Shown here in pieces: positions 21,479 to 34,320 of a stretch of 64,000 bases of DNA; within the stretch, counting starts at the first letter, position 1; each line of letters begins with the position of its first letter. The position numbers and the translations under genes are program-made. The notes under the pieces are model-generated. The model made no database searches. It worked only from the letters and a program-made list of their open reading frames with translations, and was not told the origin of the DNA. Source of the DNA: Galeruca laticollis (Eukaryota; Arthropoda; Insecta; Coleoptera; Chrysomelidae); NCBI GenBank assembly GCA_963921935.1, contig OY998177.1, positions 111,158,067 through 111,222,066 on the forward strand. The letters run 5' to 3'.

Positions 21479-22040
21479 TAAGATTTTTCCGCTTCCTTCA
21501 AATAACAAGACATTTTCAATAATTTATTTATGAAACCAACAAACATTATTAATAAATACTACTTTTACGAAACTTGGTTGGGCATCGAGGATGGACTTCT
21601 AAAATGCTTGGCCAGGCATAGGGGATGTACGTTTTTATTTATACTTTGAATTCCTTAGGATTTTAACTGTTCCTTTATATCCCTTGGGTCTAACATAGTT
21701 TCTAACATGTGAGACTAAAGTGACCACTGTAGTCTCGGAATTGCAAAAAGTATTTCATTGAAAACGTACTGTGACGTCACTTTCACTTTTCCTCCCTAGG
21801 GAGGGAATGTACTACTTTGCTCCCTTCAATGAGGCCAGGAAATGTATACTTTGGATAGAGGTAAGCAGAAAAATATTTTTCTAACTGAACTGAATTTTTC
21901 ACTCACGCAACTACCCCCTACACTAAGACAAATAGTTCTGTATCCTTTTTGTTAATTTTATTTCATTGGACTTATCATAATCCGATGGTTGTTGCAGGTG
22001 AATAATAAACACCATTTGTATGATGGCGCGACGATGCACA
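21479..22040. other. Non-coding between foldback and piggyBac
   Basis: This holds a second, partial copy of the aggaaagtgc/cctccc repeat near 21788-21860, otherwise nothing recognised. Confidence 0.55.
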
Positions 22041-22720
22041 GTTATATATGTTATATAGTTTGGTTATTATCTACAATAATTTTTGGTTTACCCGGTTCAA
22101 CGTCCAACCAATCATCTACAAGGTGCATGGCAGAAAGAAGCAGCATATTTTTATTTTCACGCGGTAAGTAGGAAGCTAGTGAACTTTTTGTCTGAAATCC
22201 AAACATGCTGCTTTTCTCTGGTCTTTTTTGTTGTATCACTACTGGCGATATTTATTGCTTATTTTTCCGCAATGTCCCAATTATAGTAGGATTATGCGTT
22301 TTCAGAAGATCTGCAACTTCTGCCTGTTGTCATGTTTCTACTTGTCCCCCAAATTGGCTCAGATAGTCGTGGTACCGGACCACTATTTGACGTTTTTAGC
22401 TTAAATGGCCCTTCAGGTTGTTCTTCCAAATAAACCTCCAGATTCGCTGTATAAAATAGCCTCGCATCAAATAGACCATACATTTTTATTCCATATCGGA
22501 TGTCTTTCTGGAGATGTATTTTACCCTAAATGGATTCGAAAATTTTATCTATGGTAACAAATGCAGGAATATAGTGAGGTTTGCGTAGATTGGCCTTGAA
22601 ATATTTAAGGATCTCACGATATGCAGTCATTTATCAAGATTTACCCACTCAATTTGAGCTCTCTTATCGTCAAAACGAATGTGTTTCAATAAGAACTGGA
22701 ACTTTGATAGTGACATTGAT
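22041..22720 (-). pseudogene. piggyBac-family transposase fragment (PGBD-like), copy 1
   Basis: Read on the minus strand from 22720 down, frames give 'FLLKHIRFDDKRAQIEW', then 'GLFDARLFYTANLEVYL' with 'QPEGPF', then 'PIWGTSRNMTT', then 'SSMFGFQTKSSLASYLP', 'ENKNMLLLSAMH' and 'KPKIIVDNNQT'. These match, in order, the middle and catalytic part of piggyBac transposases, including the Asp of the last block (family DYN.TKGGVD). Frames change at about 22290 and 22490 and the Asp normally following the GTGRN block is lost. The N-terminus and Cys-rich C-terminus are not visible. A dead fragment; no TTAA-flanked ends were identified. Confidence 0.85.
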
Positions 22721-22959
22721 GGTATACAGAAATCCATTTGTCTGCGGTCTACTCTAAATTGAATTTTGTTTGCTACTATTATTGGGGGTCCTGAGAAGTT
22801 ACTACAAAAACGTTACAAAGCATCACAGAGTATTTGGTTTAACCAAGAATGCCTTAGAAATGAGGTATTATCAAATTATATAAATATAAAATGACATACT
22901 AAAACACCTCAATCACAAAAAGCTATAAAATGTGCTCAACGAGTATGGCTTGAAGAATA

Positions 22960-24498
22960 ATATAAAAAATGGTTCAAAATAAGAGACCCCTTAGACAACT
23001 ACATAAAGTTGTACATTCTGACCTCACGTTCAAACTACATCCAGTAGAATTTGACTGTTTAGATGACAAAATCGGAGAATGTGTCAGCACGATGAAGCAC
23101 AAGGAATTTAAGAAACAAGAACGAAAACTTGAACATACACAACATATAATTCAATGCTTCACATACCAACACACTTTACACCACGATTTGAAACCCTTTC
23201 ATACACTAATTTTTCAGATAGTGAAATAGAGGTTTAAAGTACAACATACTACCAAAATTTACGAATAATATTGAACAAATATTAGCTACAGAATCAGAAA
23301 TAGCTTTGAAATCCAATTCAAATAATTATCTTTATGAGAAATTAAAAATTGCAAATTTAATCAAAAATATTGAACCGTCAAAGATTAAACGTCAAACAAA
23401 AAATGACATTACAGTTTTTAATTCTATCAAAAAGAAGGTAGAAAATAATAACATAACAATTACAAAATCTGACAAGGGGAACGCCACTGTCATATTGACA
23501 AATAAAGATTATAATTCAAAAATATATAATTTTACAGAATCTAGCGATGTAGAAGTTCTTAGAGCAGACCCAATAAGAACGTTTTCTCATAATGTAAAAG
23601 ATATTGTTAATAATTCAAATTATCTTTCAAGTGATTACGAAAGAAAGTCCATCATTATTACTAATCATCATTCTCCACAATTATATAGAATAGTTAAATT
23701 ACATAAAATAACGAAACCAATTAGACCTGTTGTTTCTTATGGTCTTACTCCTAATAACATATTCGGAAAAAAACTCAACAATATATACGGATATACGTCT
23801 AAATACTCAATTGAAAATTCAATAGAACTGATCAATAAATTAAAATCATTCAAATTGCAAGATAACTCTAAATTCCATTTGATGTTACCAATATGTTCAC
23901 TAAAGTTCCTCCTAAAGAATGTCTAACACTTGTAAGAAAATTACTAGATGATAAAAATATTAATCCAGGAAAAATATCAGATATACTTAATTTATTTGAT
24001 GTATGCATTAATCAGAATTATTTCACTTTTGACAATAAGATATATATTCAAAATGAAGGTTTACCAATGGGAAGCCCTATATCACCTATTTTAGCGAACA
24101 CTTTTATGGACAATTTAGAAAGAAAGATCTTTGAAAGTAATATTTCGAAAAATATTTTATTTTGGTATAGATATGTGGATGACATATTAGCTTGTTTTAT
24201 GGGTAGTGAACGACAATTAGATGTATTTTTCAACCACATCAATAATTTACACCCGAAAATTAAATTTACATTAGAAATTGAAGAAAATAGGTCAATCAAT
24301 TTTCTTGATTTAAAAATTCAAAGAGTTAATAATGTACTTGATTATTCAATTTACCGAAAACCAACACAGACTGATGTGACAATTCCATTCAATTCTAACC
24401 ACCCTATGTCACACAGACTAGCAGCATATAACTCAATGATACATAGAGCCTTTTCAGTTCCTATGAACAAATGTAATTTTGATAGAGAGATTAATTAG
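22960..24498 (+). pseudogene. Penelope-like element copy with N-terminal region
   Basis: This copy holds the N-terminal part that the 6.2-9.5 kb arms lack. About 22969-23226 is a likely leader region; 23240-23880 is an open stretch with 'ITITKSDKGNATVIL' (conserved N-terminal motif), 'LYRIVKLHKITKPIRPVVS' and 'LQDNSK'. A frameshift near 23870 leads into 23893-24498 with 'MFTKVPPKE', 'GLPMGSPISP', 'YRYVDD' and 'INFLDLKIQR'. It stops at 24498 after 'CNFDREIN', before the GIY-YIG domain, where the sequence jumps back to an earlier RT segment (24490-24613). RT catalytic residues are intact, but the protein is broken and lacks its endonuclease. Confidence 0.88.
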
Positions 24499-24613
24499 AA
24501 TTATTTCACTTTTGACAATCAGATACATATTAAAAATGAAGGTTTACCAATGGGAAGCCCTATATCACCAATTTTGGCAAACATTTTTATGGACAGTTTA
24601 GAAAGAAAAATCC
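24490..24613 (+). repeat. Repeated internal RT segment of the Penelope copy
   Basis: The DNA here repeats about 24005-24130 (coding 'NYFTFDN', 'EGLPMGSPISPILANIF', 'LERKI') directly after the break in the main copy. It differs at several bases from the first occurrence (for example Q for K in the FDN box). It then ends at 'aaaatccaaccaagg', where Penelope similarity stops. Confidence 0.85.
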
Positions 24614-25209
24614 AACCAAGGAGGACAGGATGAAATAGGAATGGGATCTGTATCAGATAGATTGATATCAAATATGAGTGATGACAGGATTTATGGAAGT
24701 GGTTGAAATTGAGTACCAGAATTACTATTGTTGGATGGACGATGTATTAGAGGATATACTGGATTCTGTGCGGCTGCTACATATGAAGTGGAAATCTGAG
24801 GAACGTTAGAGATTGAAGGTTTGTTTCCGATACGGAAGTTATCATTGTTGCTGCCCTTGTAGTCAAAGGCAGCTTCTTTGTTACGCTAATGGTAGAAATT
24901 TTGTGTTCCATTTGTCAGCAAACCAAAATACACCATAGTGTTGAATTGGTTGCCTATCAAAAAACTGAACCAGCGAGTGTAGAATAACTAGGTTGCCTAA
25001 CTTCTTATCAGTAATCACACAGAAATTTATTATTATTGGTTACTAATTATATCAAAATAACAAGAATCACGTTATAATTTGCAGGATAAATGTACTATAA
25101 AGAGATCTATTACTAGTCCAAAAACTCTTAATAATTGTCAATTGTTTACCTGATAAACTTTGAAAGACTACGCAGTAACCTTACTCGAACTTTACTCGTT
25201 CAAGCCCAG
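24614..25209. other. Unidentified sequence between Penelope pieces
   Basis: No family recognised. On the minus strand, short Asn/Ser/Pro-rich frames (for example 'YVAAAQNPVYPL' and 'RPSNNSNSGTQ') could be a decayed gag-like or low-complexity coding piece, but evidence is weak. Confidence 0.35.
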
Positions 25210-25335
25210 TGGCGGAGTCCACGATGATGATTAATATCGAAACAATTATTAATATCTTACAATTTTCAACATTTTTTCAATATATTGTGGAATTATCTGA
25301 AAACAGTAAGTTTCCAATGAAACAGTGATATACAA
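25210..25335 (+). repeat. Penelope 3'-end remnant, plus orientation
   Basis: 'cgaaacaatt', 'tatattgtggaatta' and 'aacagtaagtttc' match the order in the 3' end at 9460-9545. It could be the original 3' terminus of the 22960-24613 copy. Confidence 0.65.
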
Positions 25336-25530
25336 AAGTTCTAATAATACTTTTATTTCGATAAGGTTGGTGGGCCTAGAATTGCGATCTTCTTTTATAT
25401 CATATGATTGCATCGCAATAAACGTATTTGTATAGTTTACAATATTTTCAATTATGCATATGGTATAACAACATGAAACATTTCCAAATTTCTTTAATAT
25501 GTCGTTTGTGTCGGATATCGTCGTGCGTAC

Positions 25531-28369
25531 CCCAGATAGCACCAGATATCCATGGGATGTTCTGACAGTCTTCGATTTGGAAGATATATATCCAAATATT
25601 ATAGGGTTATTCTGGGGATATCTAGAATATCTGTCGGTACACCTAAATCGAATATTCAACGTAAGTCCAGTTGGAATATCCTCAGATTATTCTTTTTAGA
25701 ATATTCGAATCGAATAGTTCTAAGAAAATTCTATGATTATTGATTTTTGTTCAAACGCTCTTTATGTTCTATGGGCATGTGTCAGTAGTTGAAGTTGACA
25801 GTTGACGGTAACGACCAGTCACAAATGGCGGTTCGAAAATCTTATATAGATTATTGTTATTGGTGAAATAATAGTAGTATGTTAGTGTTTTAAATGGAAC
25901 TCAACGTTTCTAGCTAATTCCACAATATAATGAAAAATATTAAAAATTCTAAAAAATTGACAATTGTTTCGATAACTGAATATCATCGTCAGTTGAAACT
26001 TTGCTTATAAAGTGTAATTATTCAATTTTTAAAATTTTTGAGAATAACTTTCAAATTAATACAATTTTAGGTTGTACCTCTGGCAAGATTGGAAGGTTCT
26101 TATTTGCAACAATATATTAGAAGATTCTTGCAAAAAATCCAGACACAGTATCTAATGGAGGGCTACAGTATGCCAGCATATATAAGGAAAAAATGCTTTT
26201 GTAAAACAAAGCTCTTTGAATCAGTAGTAGATCTAATCATGTTATTTTATCTTGGAATGTACATGTAAATTTATTTAATATATCATGTACAAGAAACAAA
26301 TAACTTCTAATCACAATTTTGTTTGGTATATTTTGCTTTTTACTTGTCCAACAAGACTTATTTCTTAAATTACATATTTGATGTTGACCTTCATCTTTTA
26401 AGTTTCAGTTTTGGAATTATATTTTTATTGATATACGTACATACATAAAAATCACAGTAGAATAGAAATTGCTTATTAACAAAAAATATAATTATTTTAT
26501 AGTTTCAGATGCCGTCCAAAAGTTGGACAAGAACATAACAAACAAAGAAGTTGAATTGAAAACAGGAATTTTCTTAGCCAAATGTAAGGAACGGCAGAAA
26601 TCGGTTTCAAAAAGTTCGTTGAGTGTGGAGGAAGTCAGTGAATTTTGGAATCTCGGATTTGAAAATTATATTAGTTTCAGTTATGTTATGAGGTACATCT
26701 TATATTTATGTATAAATAAATTAAATTGAACTCAGTGTTTACCACGCTTTAATTTTTTCAATTAAAAATATTGTTTTTAACTAGCTTTAAAGGGTGTTAG
26801 TAATGATCAAATTAATATTGTCAATTTCTGAATATAATAATGATATTTTAAAGTGATCTTTACCGATCAAAATCTAAAAATAAAATGGAAAACTTATGAA
26901 TATTTTAAGAATTTGACAAATGTCAAACCAAAAAGAACCTTAACTTATTTATAAAGAGGAACAGGAATTACTCCAAGTAGTCCAGAGTAGTCTTTTAGCC
27001 TTGTAGGATGAACGTAGAAAAAAAAGACTACATTGTTGCTAGGCGACAGTGATGTTTTTTGCAGAAAGGAGGGTGGCCATATTTTTTTTGGAGTGGTATC
27101 AGATTTTTGAATGTTTAGTCTGGAAATAGAGAAAATTGATTGCGTTTAGTTACATTTCACTAATCATATGAAAGTTTATGAGTCCAGAACTCAATCAACA
27201 TAATAAAATGGTTTACACTGCCAGTAGCTGAATCCCGATATTCGACTACAGAAGGTATAACTGAAGGAAACACGTATATAAGATCACCAGGTATCAACCA
27301 TTTATAATATTTTGCAAAATATACGCACATAAGTACGTACATTTCTGTTATCTTGGCCAAATGATATATAAATGAACATTAAAGTGAATTTAGCTAGATT
27401 TTGAAAACTTTTCTTCGCCGCGGAAGAAATTGTGTAAAATTAGAACAGAAAAGACTTTGAATTACATACCTAGATTCGAATTAACATTTTCATAATTTTA
27501 ATTGCAAAACAATTATTAAATTAGTAAATTAATTTAGATTATTAGTAAGTACGTATGATTTGAGCTTGAAATACGTTTTGCTGCAAATTTTTATCTTACA
27601 ATTTACTAAAATTATTAACATACATAATCTCAGAAAAAGTTCGGAAACTTAACACGAATTTCAAGATCCACGTTTATTTAATACTCATAAGTTGGTTTTG
27701 GTTTAATATCCTGAAATATTTTGAAACAAAATTGCATTACAATACCTAATGTACTTACCTGATGTTCAGGAATAAAGTCACACATCAAATGCAATTTGCG
27801 TAGGTGACACATATCACAACTTTTATAAACACAATTACATATTTTTGTCCTTTCTCCTATATTCCAACAGCGTATAAAATCATATTATATATTTAATAAA
27901 TAATTTCTATAACACCAAACGACTTCTTCTTCTTTTTAAATAACTTGTTTCAATAAACACAACTGAACAGGTGATTGCAAAATACGGTGAAGGTCAAATC
28001 ATTAGAAATAACTCATGCTACACGGTGACAGGACTGAAGCACGACCAAAATGAGATTTTAAGATTGTTGTAATTGGGTTTTTTTTATTCTTTCTCAATTA
28101 TAATAAGGTAAGTAATTTTAACAATAATTAAATAAATATTGTCTTTGTTGCTTGACACACTTATTGTTGTCACAAGGACAAAGACTGGCGTTCAGCGGGA
28201 AATTTTAAATACCTCACAGATCACAAGTCAAAAAACAGTAACATTGTATATATCAGACTCATATAATTTGTAACCCACTACAGTATGTTTAAAGTGGGTC
28301 TATAGAATAATACAATATCCGAAAAAGAATATTTTTAGTACGTCCATTGAATATCTAGTGCTATCTGGG
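25531..28369. mobile_element. Segment bounded by CCCAGATAGCAC inverted repeats
   Basis: The left end reads CCCAGATAGCACCAGATATC; the right end, reverse-complemented, reads CCCAGATAGCACTAGATATT, both followed by a CA.TGG block. About 24 bp match with two or three differences. No clear target duplication is visible, and the interior has no recognised transposase. It contains a Penelope remnant (25880-25993) and a short open frame at 26469-26729 (contains 'DAVQKLDKNITNKEVELK') that I cannot identify. It is possibly a decayed DNA transposon. Confidence 0.45.
25880..25993 (-). repeat. Penelope 3'-end remnant, minus orientation
   Basis: 'gtttctagctaattccaca', 'aaaaattgacaattgtttcg' and 'tatcatcgtcag' match 31205-31332 closely. 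It is truncated after 'atcgtcag'. Confidence 0.8.
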
Positions 28370-29775
28370 ACCTGGGAAACGTGGATATAAATTTTCTGTA
28401 CAAGTTCGAATATTTCGTTGTATTACAGGGTGCTTTCTCCATATTTTCCTATCAAACAAGATGCGTCTGTATGATTTGTACAGACTCAATATCATCAACT
28501 TGTGATATTTCGAATTCAGAAGGTGTATCAAATTCCAGATCCAAAGTAAATATAAACAATTAACTTTCTATCTATCAAATCTTTGACAACAATGACTTAT
28601 GTTTTACCAAAGTTAAAATAATTGAGTGTGTTTATTTGTGAGAAAATTAAGAATTATCTCAAAGGTGGCGGAATTAGATATGGAGAATACCAATACCAAA
28701 CGAACTAGCTTTACAATACATATTAAAATGTGATAAAAGTCAGGGTGTTCTATTTAATATAAGCACCTTACAAATGATTTGAATTGTGCATGTTGGCGGC
28801 TAAGTGTGAAACACCCTTTATCAATAATTATTAACGCACATGGTGTTAATATGCCTGCTCTTGTTGTTTATTGTTCACGAGCTTCGGTATCAATAAAAAT
28901 TACATTATTTATTGTAGACTTGAATTTGAGTTTTGAAACTTCAATTCGTCATATTGTTACCTTGAACAAACTTTATTCAAAATGTTATGCAAAATATGAA
29001 AATTATAGAATCTCTGAAATATATGCTAGACCGTTTATTTATAAGGCATAGTACCAAAGCAATTTTTGAAATAGCTCTATAGTAATAAAAACAAGAGATA
29101 CGTGTAACGCTTACATGAAATTAACTTCGCTATCCCGAATATTGCTACGGAAAATGTGACCAACACTCCACAACAAAAATTTTGAAATATCCCGATGAAA
29201 GGACTGACAAAAGGCGGCGAGTCCTTTATGTAATGCTTCAAAGTAAACGGTCATAAGATTTACACTTTGATGTGGGCGATAGAAATGTTGTTGTTTTTTA
29301 ATGTTAAATACCTGTCCATTTAGTGAAAAGATGTTTTCAATTTTATATAAAGCAGTAAATGAAATATGTTACTGCAAGGAGTGCATTCCATTTTTAAATG
29401 ATATAATGCAAATCTAGACTGTATTTTTACTAAAATTATATGAAAATTGATTATAACCTTTGGAATGAAAAATGACCAATGTTACGAAGGAATTGGAATT
29501 TGCATTGTTTTGTTTAACGATGATCTTGTATTCTCATACATTCTTTCATATCATCATTCCTATTGGTAAACAAGTTATTCGAATGGAATAAGACATTATT
29601 GCTGAAAAGACACGTCTTAAAACAAAATGATTACAATACAGAGATATTTTTAATGAAAAAATGGAATTAAATTAAATTAGTACAGACATTGGAATAATTG
29701 GGTAATGAATTGCCGAATTAGAGTAACTCGGCAGTTTATTTCCAAAAGTTTTACTTTTGTTATATCATCTTCTTC
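28370..29775. other. Non-coding, no gene recognised
   Basis: A small imperfect inverted pair (cagggtgttc near 28741 and gaaacaccctt near 28808) suggests a tiny MITE of about 80 bp. Two ORFs (60 and 90 codons) show no domain. Confidence 0.5.
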
Positions 29776-29779
29776 CGGT

Positions 29780-30882
29780 TGATAACTAATTTACTCATCA
29801 ATTGCTTGAATATAAGGAATTTTTGCTCGAAATTTATCGACAACAAGAACTAATTTGGAATTTGTGATATTGAGTTGGAAAAATATTGTCCATATTGAAA
29901 TGAAACTTCGAATCATTCCACCTTGATCTAGGAATATCAGCGTATTCCAGAACAACAGCCGTTCCAACACCAAGATCTTTATAAGTTTGACTTAATGTGT
30001 GGAAGCTCCTTGGTAAGGCTCAAATCAATTTACATAACCTTGCCTGGCGGTGCCAAACCATAATTTATATCCATAGCGTATTGGTTTACCATGTATATAT
30101 TGTTTACAGCCATGTTGGTCTGTGTAGGGAACCATGGCCTCATCTATACGATGCTCTTCCAGTGGGTAAGCATTATCCATAAACTTTGTATTTGGATATG
30201 TAAAAATTGGTCTCACTTTTGCAAATTCATCAGATTTATCCTTATTATTATCATCTTAATGAATGTTCGACATGATAAATTGAAATTTGTTTCTGGATAT
30301 TGTGTCTGTCACTAATTCATTGTGGCAGTCTTTGGAACGTTCCCAAAACATTCTTCTTCCTGGAAGTGGAACAACTCCACTCAGAAGATTTTAGTCCGCA
30401 AATATCGACACGTTGGTTTATATTTTTTTGTGATTCGTATCTATTGGTTTCTTCTACAATTTTTTCAAAGAGTTCTTGATCAAAAAATAAACAAAACAAT
30501 TCAGTGGGAGAATACTCAGCTCTGTCAATTACATCGGGTTTATCGAAGGAACATCATTAGAGTTTTTCTCCATATAATGGTAATTTTTCTTCATTTTTAC
30601 GTTTTTAACAGTTAGTTTTTTCCTTTTGCTTATCCTAGCAGCTAAAGGGACTTCAACTTCTGACTCCCTTTCCTGATCAGCTGGAGCGTAATTTGCAGTA
30701 ACTTCGACTTTACTTTGCATTTGTGAGGCTGGTAAATTGTTTATGTCAACGTTATCCTCCTCACCTGAATCTTCGTCGGTCAAATTTTTGGTAACATTGC
30801 CAGGAGGACATTGAGTTATTGTATCTATATTCATTTCATTATCTTCGATCATTGCGAGAGCTTCGTGTGAGGAGAAACCCCT
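29780..30882 (-). pseudogene. piggyBac-family transposase (PGBD2/3-like), copy 2
   Basis: The N-terminal exon appears to start at 30882 after an acceptor ('tttatttttag' read on the minus strand) with 'GFSSHEALAMIEDNEMN', followed by the acidic region 'LTDEDSGEEDN' typical of these proteins. Then come 'FFDQELFEKIVEETNRY' (30317-30499), 'RPIFTYPNTKF' and 'HRIDEAMVPY' with 'GCKQYIHGKPIRYGYKLW' (30025-30216, first catalytic Asp). A frame-shifted block near 29890 contains 'NMDNIF' (second Asp). Frameshifts and stops occur between blocks; the last Asp and the Cys-rich end are not seen. It is a different subfamily from copy 1. It is dead as a protein, and no element ends were found. Confidence 0.87.
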
Positions 30883-31176
30883 AAAAATAAAATAATTTAA
30901 TAACTTTTTGAAATGACGTATAAATAAGCATTTTTTTGTTTCACAAGAGAAGTTCTAAACGAATTATTTTGAACAATTATAACAGTTTTTCAATTGGGTA
31001 ACCTTAAATTTCTTTGTAACAAATTGTATTATTCATAGTATAATCTATGCCCATTGTACTAAACATAGGACACCCGTATTCATTTACTAAAAAACGAAAA
31101 ACAAAGTCAACCCAACACACTTATCATACAAAAGTCATTAGCTAATATTGTTAATTAACTAAAACTACCCATAGAA

Positions 31177-31484
31177 TGAAATTAACTGTCTCGACCCTTA
31201 CTTCGTGGAATCTACTCATATTAGTGTTTTAAATTAAACTCACTGTTTCTAGCTAATTCCACAATATAATGAAAAATGTTGAAAATTCTAAAAAATTGAC
31301 AATTGTTTCGATAACTAAATATCATCGTCAGAATGACAGAAGTTACTTTTCATTTGATGCCTACCTGATGTTTAGTAGTTATTTTTGGCTAGACCAAGAA
31401 GTGACCTAACTTGTGATTGACTTTAATATATGTTAATAGAAAAACGAAGGAGATGTGATATTACAAGTATTGAAGCTTAGATAT
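31177..31484 (-). repeat. Penelope 3' end, solo, minus orientation
   Basis: It matches 6250-6560 along its whole length: 'ctgtctcgacccttacttcg', 'ctagctaattccacaatat', 'tggctagaccaagaagtga' and 'tgaagcttagatat'. It stops exactly where LINE coding sequence begins at 31485. No duplication was found on the left side. Confidence 0.88.
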
Positions 31485-33283
31485 GTAAAAAGAGCCGTCA
31501 AAAAATCAGAACGTGACTCATGGAAGAAATTCGGATAAGAAATAACAGACCTACATAAGATGGATAACAGGACATTTTGGACAAGAATTAATAGATTGAG
31601 AGGAAATAAATATAAAGATATTAGGGCAATAAAAAATCGTCAAGGCCAAGTACAAACGGAAATAGAAGAAGTATTGAAAACATGGAAAGAATACTGTAAA
31701 GATCAATTTCATACATTAACACCGGAAGAGAATATAACAACAGCAGAAGAAGAAATAGACCAACTACAAGGAATCCAAAAAGAAGAGATAGATTAAGTAA
31801 TACAAAAAATAAAAATGAGCAAAGTTAACGGAGAAGATGGGATAGCGCCAGAGATGAATTAATCGTTAGGAGAAAGAGGAAAAGAATGGATATGGAATGT
31901 ATGCAATGAAGCATGGGTACAACAAAAAATTCCAAGGGAATGGGAAAATAACTTAATAGTACCCATCCTTAAAAAAAGGAGAACAGGCACAACTAGCTAT
32001 AAAATGTACACAAAAATAATAGAAAGAAGGTTTAGAGAATATGTGGAACCAAAATTAGGAGAAGAACAGGGAGCTTTTAGACCCGAAAGACAAACAAATG
32101 ATAATATCTATATACTAATGAATATGATCGAAAGAAAAATGGAAAAGGGAGAAGAAATGTACCTTACATTTATAGATATAAGAGCAGCCTTTGATACAGA
32201 AGATAGAAGAGAAGTATGGAGAATCCTGGATGAAATGGAAGTACCACCCACCTTAATAAATATAATCAAAAGTGTATACGAGATAGCTAGAGCCTAGGTA
32301 CAGATTGCATGCCAAAGGTCTGAAGAATTCAAAATGTATAACGGAATTAGACAAGGAGACAGTTTGAGCCCATTACTGTTTGTAATAATCATGGATGAGA
32401 TTGTGAAACGAATTAAAGAAAAATATGAGCAGCTGAATACTATAAATGGACACAGAAATTCAGAACCGATAAAAATGAGTAGTCTTCTATATACAGATGA
32501 TGTGGTTTTAGTGGCGAATACAATGAACAAAATGCAAAAACTAGTGAATATTTGGACTAAAGAGGTAGAGAAGATGAATATGGAGGTGAGCATAAATAAA
32601 ACCAAAGTGATGAAAATAAATTAAAAACAACCAGGTAATCAAAATAATAGAGATATTAAATGCAAAAACCAGACTTTAGAAAGAGTAACAACATTTGAAT
32701 ATTTAGGAAATATAGTCACAGAAGATGGAAAAATAGTTGCAGAAATAACAAACAGAGCAAATAAATCAACAAAAATATACTACTATCTAAATAAAACAAT
32801 TCTTGGACATAAAGATATAGACTTGGAAGTAAAAATGAAAATACATAATATGATAACAGTTCCTACAATAATATATGCAAGTGAAAATTGGACTGTGCGA
32901 AAAAAGGACGAAACTAGAATAAATGCCATAGAAATAAAGCATCTAAGAAGAATTGTAGGGAAGACTAAATGGGATAGGATTAGAAATTACGTCATTAGAG
33001 AGACAACTAAACAGGATCCGATAACTGGTAAAATAAAAAAAGAAACAACTTAGCTGGAATGGTTATATCGTGAGAATGGAACCAAATAGATTAATTAGAA
33101 AAATAATGGAGATTGGAAAACCGATCAAAAAACAAAGGAACAAAGGGGTAGGCCTAGAAGAAAATGGTTAGACCAAACACAAGAGATAGGTTTAGAAAGA
33201 AAAAAGACCATAGCAGAAATGAAAAATCTCAGCAAGAGACAGAAAGGCATGGAAGAAATGGGTACAGGTATCTAACCTAACCA
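31485..33283 (+). pseudogene. LINE (non-LTR retrotransposon), 5'-truncated
   Basis: Coding sequence begins at the junction with 'VKRAVKKSERDSWKKFG' and 'DNRTFWTRINRLRG', a region before the RT. It then shows 'KIPREWENNLIVPILKK', 'GAFRPERQTNDNI', motif A 'TFIDIRAAFDT', motif B 'GIRQGDSLSPLLF', motif C 'LYTDDVVLVA' (the usual YADD is YTDD), and 'MEVSINKTKVM'. The C-terminal region has 'HLRRIVGKTKWDRIRN', 'LEWYGHIVRMEPNRL' and 'RDRKAWKKW'. Stops occur at 31794, 31859, 32296, 32622 and 33051, and small indels near 31990. The endonuclease domain is absent because of the 5' truncation. The clade (RTE-, R1- or LOA-like) is not decided. Confidence 0.88.
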
Positions 33284-33285
33284 AC

Positions 33286-34320
33286 TCTTCGTTGAATATA
33301 TCTTCTGTCTAACAATTGTAATACGGAGAATAGATTGGAAGACATTTTAGGCACATATAGTACATTTTTCACAACAACTTCATACCATTTTTTTCTTCAT
33401 TGAATGCCATCAGCTCCACTTCACCTATTCCTATTCCTTCGAATCTGGTGGCGTCAGCAATCAACACATTCACATGTTCTTCAAGTTCAACAAAAATTTT
33501 CAACTATTCTTTACGCGATGCCATATGTTGACTTGCACCACAATCTTGATACCTGCTATCATTTTCTGATAATATGTTCGTTACATTTGCCGTTGATGAA
33601 CCAGTAGAAATAAAACTTCTACAATTTGAGTTTATTTGATAACTTCCATCATTTTGATCTTTACCACTGAAATTCCGACTTGGATTATTATTGGGGCAAA
33701 CTTTCGCGAAATGATCTTTGTGATTACAGTCTTCGCAACAATAATTGTTTTTGCAATTTCCCACAGTATTTATTAATATGGCCCTTTTTCCACATTTGGA
33801 ACTTTCAACTTTACTTTGTGGATTGCCTCCATATCTTCCAGACTTTTTGTGCATGAGGGCATTTTGTGGTTCTTGTTCCTCAGTACCAACCAGGCTGTAC
33901 AAAAATGATGTAGTTTAGGAGGTAATATTCCTAAAATTCTTTGACTTTTTCATCTTTAGCATCTAAATATTCTGCATACTGTTGAATAATCATACGATTT
34001 CCTACGGCTGACTAACCAACATCATATTTATAACTGAAAACTTGCCTTTGTAAACCTTCAACTGTAAGATCAGACTTCTTACAATACAACAACTCCAATT
34101 TTTCAAGCATAAGAAAAAATGAATTACAATATGCAATTTTCTTAGCAATTTTGCTACTCACATTTAAACCTGTAAGTGTTTGAGCTTCAATATCTTGTTT
34201 AAGCCAAGCCTTATCATTATCATAGTCATCTGAGCCTTCTGGCTTACGCATATAGCTACTTAATACTACCCTCTTGATTTTAAAGTTAAATTCAATTTAA
34301 ATCTCCATGATGCATAATTA
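33286..34320 (-). pseudogene. Ty1/copia gag and protease region, truncated
   Basis: Minus-strand frames give a gag core ('WLKQDIEAQTLTGL' and 'LEKLELLYCKKSDLTVEGL', 34012-34251). Next is a CCHC-like knuckle 'CCEDCNHKDHFAKVC' (about 33720) in which the usual Gly is replaced by Asp. Then comes a protease active-site block 'YQDCGASQHMASRKE' (family LDSGAS.HM; here DCGAS), followed by 'NVLIADATRFEGIG' and, after a frameshift near 33385, 'NVLYVPKMSSNLFSVLQLL'. It stops at 33286, where the LINE 3' end lies, so integrase and RT are missing. The primer-binding site and part of the 5' LTR are upstream (34669 and beyond), so this is the 5' third of a copia element. Confidence 0.87.
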
